This document shows, one piece after another, positions 6,094 to 7,003 of a DNA stretch of 7,003 bases (position 1 is the stretch's first letter; each line of letters starts with the position of its first letter). Both the position numbers and the translations under genes were made by a program. Source of the stretch: Limnohabitans sp. Rim8 (GTDB taxonomy: Bacteria; Pseudomonadota; Gammaproteobacteria; Burkholderiales; Burkholderiaceae_C); NCBI GenBank assembly GCA_945877725.1, contig CAMDXR010000166.1, positions 1-7,003 on the forward strand, written 5' to 3'. Below the pieces are notes generated by a model that had not been told where the DNA came from, did not search any database, and worked only from the letters and a program-made list of their open reading frames with translations.

Positions 6094-6711
6094 ATGAAAT
6101 TTCAGCGAATTTGGCGCATTGGTCTGACCGGAGGCATCGGCAGCGGCAAAAGCACGGTGGCGGCCATGTTGGCCGCCCGAGGTGCCGCGCTGATCGATTC
6201 CGATGCCATTTCTCGCGCAGTGACGGCCCCGAAGGGTAGCGCCATTGATTCTGTCGCCAAGGCTTTCGGGCCACAAGTGATCGATGCGCAAGGGGCCATG
6301 GATCGGCAAGCCATGCGGGAATTGATTTTCAAGAACCCCGAGGCTAAAAAACAGCTGGAAGGAATAATTCACCCTCTGGTCAGCCTGATCGCCGCAGAAC
6401 AAGCTGCAGCGGCACAACAAAACGGACATCCCTGTCTGGTGTTCGATGTGCCTTTGTTGGTGGAGTCCGGCGAGCGTTGGCGGCGGCAACTGGACCGCGT
6501 CATGGTGGTGGACTGCGATGCACAGACACAGGTGCAAAGGGTCGTGGCGCGAAGTGGTTTGAAGGTTGAAGAAGTCGAACGCATCATTGCCCAGCAAGCC
6601 CCCAGAGACCACAGACTGGCCAGTGCCGATGTGGTGATCTTCAACCAAGGCTTGAGTTTGATCGAATTAGAGGCACAACTGGGCAAAGTGGCTACTGACT
6701 TCGGGCTATGA
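6094..6711 (+). CDS. coaE: Dephospho-CoA kinase
   Basis: Cytosolic kinase that phosphorylates the 3'-hydroxyl of the ribose in dephospho-coenzyme A with ATP, the final step of coenzyme A synthesis. The 205-residue length is typical. The P-loop is in GLTGGIGSGKST (10-21). Other family motifs are DSDAISR (35-41, commonly D-A-D in relatives), LEGIIHPLV (87-95), VFDVPLLVESG (115-125), and the late QRVVAR and RLASADVVI stretches in the lid and C-terminal region. An in-frame ATG far upstream at 5788 is not the start: the kinase fold begins at 6094 and the preceding sequence is pilD read in another frame. Only two bases separate it from the pilD stop and no good ribosome binding site is seen, so coupling to pilD translation is likely. 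Placement next to pilD is common in proteobacteria. Confidence 0.96.
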   Translation: MKFQRIWRIGLTGGIGSGKSTVAAMLAARGAALIDSDAISRAVTAPKGSAIDSVAKAFGPQVIDAQGAMDRQAMRELIFKNPEAKKQLEGIIHPLVSLIAAEQAAAAQQNGHPCLVFDVPLLVESGERWRRQLDRVMVVDCDAQTQVQRVVARSGLKVEEVERIIAQQAPRDHRLASADVVIFNQGLSLIELEAQLGKVATDFGL

Positions 6712-7003
6712 TGTCGGCACTCGAAAGACGCCTCGTGATACTGTACGAATACCCCTTAAACGAACGCATCCGCGCTTACTTGCGCTTGCATCAGCTGTTC
6801 AACCGCCTGGGCCAATTAATAGCCCGATCAGAGGCCTTGGACCACCACTTCGCACTGACCACGCTGTTCGAAATCATCGAGGTCGCCTCCAGATCCGAGC
6901 TTAAATCCGACGTGCTGAAAGATCTGGAGCGCCAAAAGCAGCTCTACAACGGCTACCGGGGCAATCCGGCTATTTCTGAAAAAGCCCTGGATGGCCTGAT
7001 TGC
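6708..7003 (+). CDS. zapD: Cell division protein ZapD (partial, 3' end outside window)
   Basis: Cytosolic FtsZ-binding protein (formerly YacF, DUF1342) that cross-links FtsZ filaments and stabilises the division ring. Ninety-eight codons are visible of the roughly 250 usual. The N-terminus has the family pattern: LYEYPLNERIRAYLRL (12-27), corresponding to FEHPLNEKMRTWLRI in E. coli ZapD, then DHHFALTTLFEIIEV, LKSDVLKDLERQ and the YRGNPAIS stretch. The family is mostly helical in this region. The start overlaps the coaE stop by four bases (ATGA, 6708-6711). A second ATG follows immediately at 6711, so either codon could start the protein. There is no strong ribosome binding site, suggesting translational coupling to coaE. 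In related genomes yacG often follows; it would lie outside the window. Confidence 0.92.
   Translation, partial: MMSALERRLVILYEYPLNERIRAYLRLHQLFNRLGQLIARSEALDHHFALTTLFEIIEVASRSELKSDVLKDLERQKQLYNGYRGNPAISEKALDGLI

Noticed and set aside
6088..6648. Minus-strand open frame of 186 codons opposite coaE
   Set aside because: Antisense shadow of a clear dephospho-CoA kinase, with no motif of its own.

Overview
The window looks like a chromosomal segment of a betaproteobacterium, most likely order Burkholderiales and close to the Comamonadaceae. The reasons are a moderately high GC content, the gene order pilB-pilC-pilD-coaE-zapD (a known betaproteobacterial synteny block), and the style of the encoded proteins. 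The genus assignment is inference. No mobile element, CRISPR array, tRNA or rRNA gene was seen, and coding density is high.

Left part (1-2595): two halves of an FbpBC-type ferric iron ABC importer are transcribed away from each other. The permease gene fbpB is on the minus strand and runs off the left edge. The ATPase gene fbpC is on the plus strand. They are separated by 106 bp holding two outward-facing TACAAT boxes. The fbpC box lies so close to its ATG that the mRNA may be leaderless. No periplasmic iron-binding protein gene (fbpA) is visible. FbpC ends in a cysteine-rich tail.

Middle (2596-2791): a 196-bp non-coding gap carries four tandem copies of a 9-bp C-rich unit, a short hairpin, and the ribosome binding site of the next gene.

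Right part (2792-7003): a tightly packed plus-strand cluster of pilB, pilC, pilD, coaE and zapD, with 4-bp ATGA overlaps or gaps of 1-2 bp. PilB (assembly ATPase), PilC (inner-membrane platform) and PilD (prepilin peptidase) form the core of a type IV pilus or pseudopilus machine. CoaE makes the last step of coenzyme A synthesis. ZapD, cut by the right edge, stabilises the FtsZ ring. The unusual point is that PilB begins directly at the ATPase core and lacks the usual N-terminal domain.

Overall this is largely ordinary core genome. I found no convincing new multi-gene system. The points worth a second look are the short PilB, the cysteine tail of FbpC, the divergent and possibly leaderless promoter arrangement, and the tandem repeat, whose reverse strand reads as a Gly-Cys-rich peptide.
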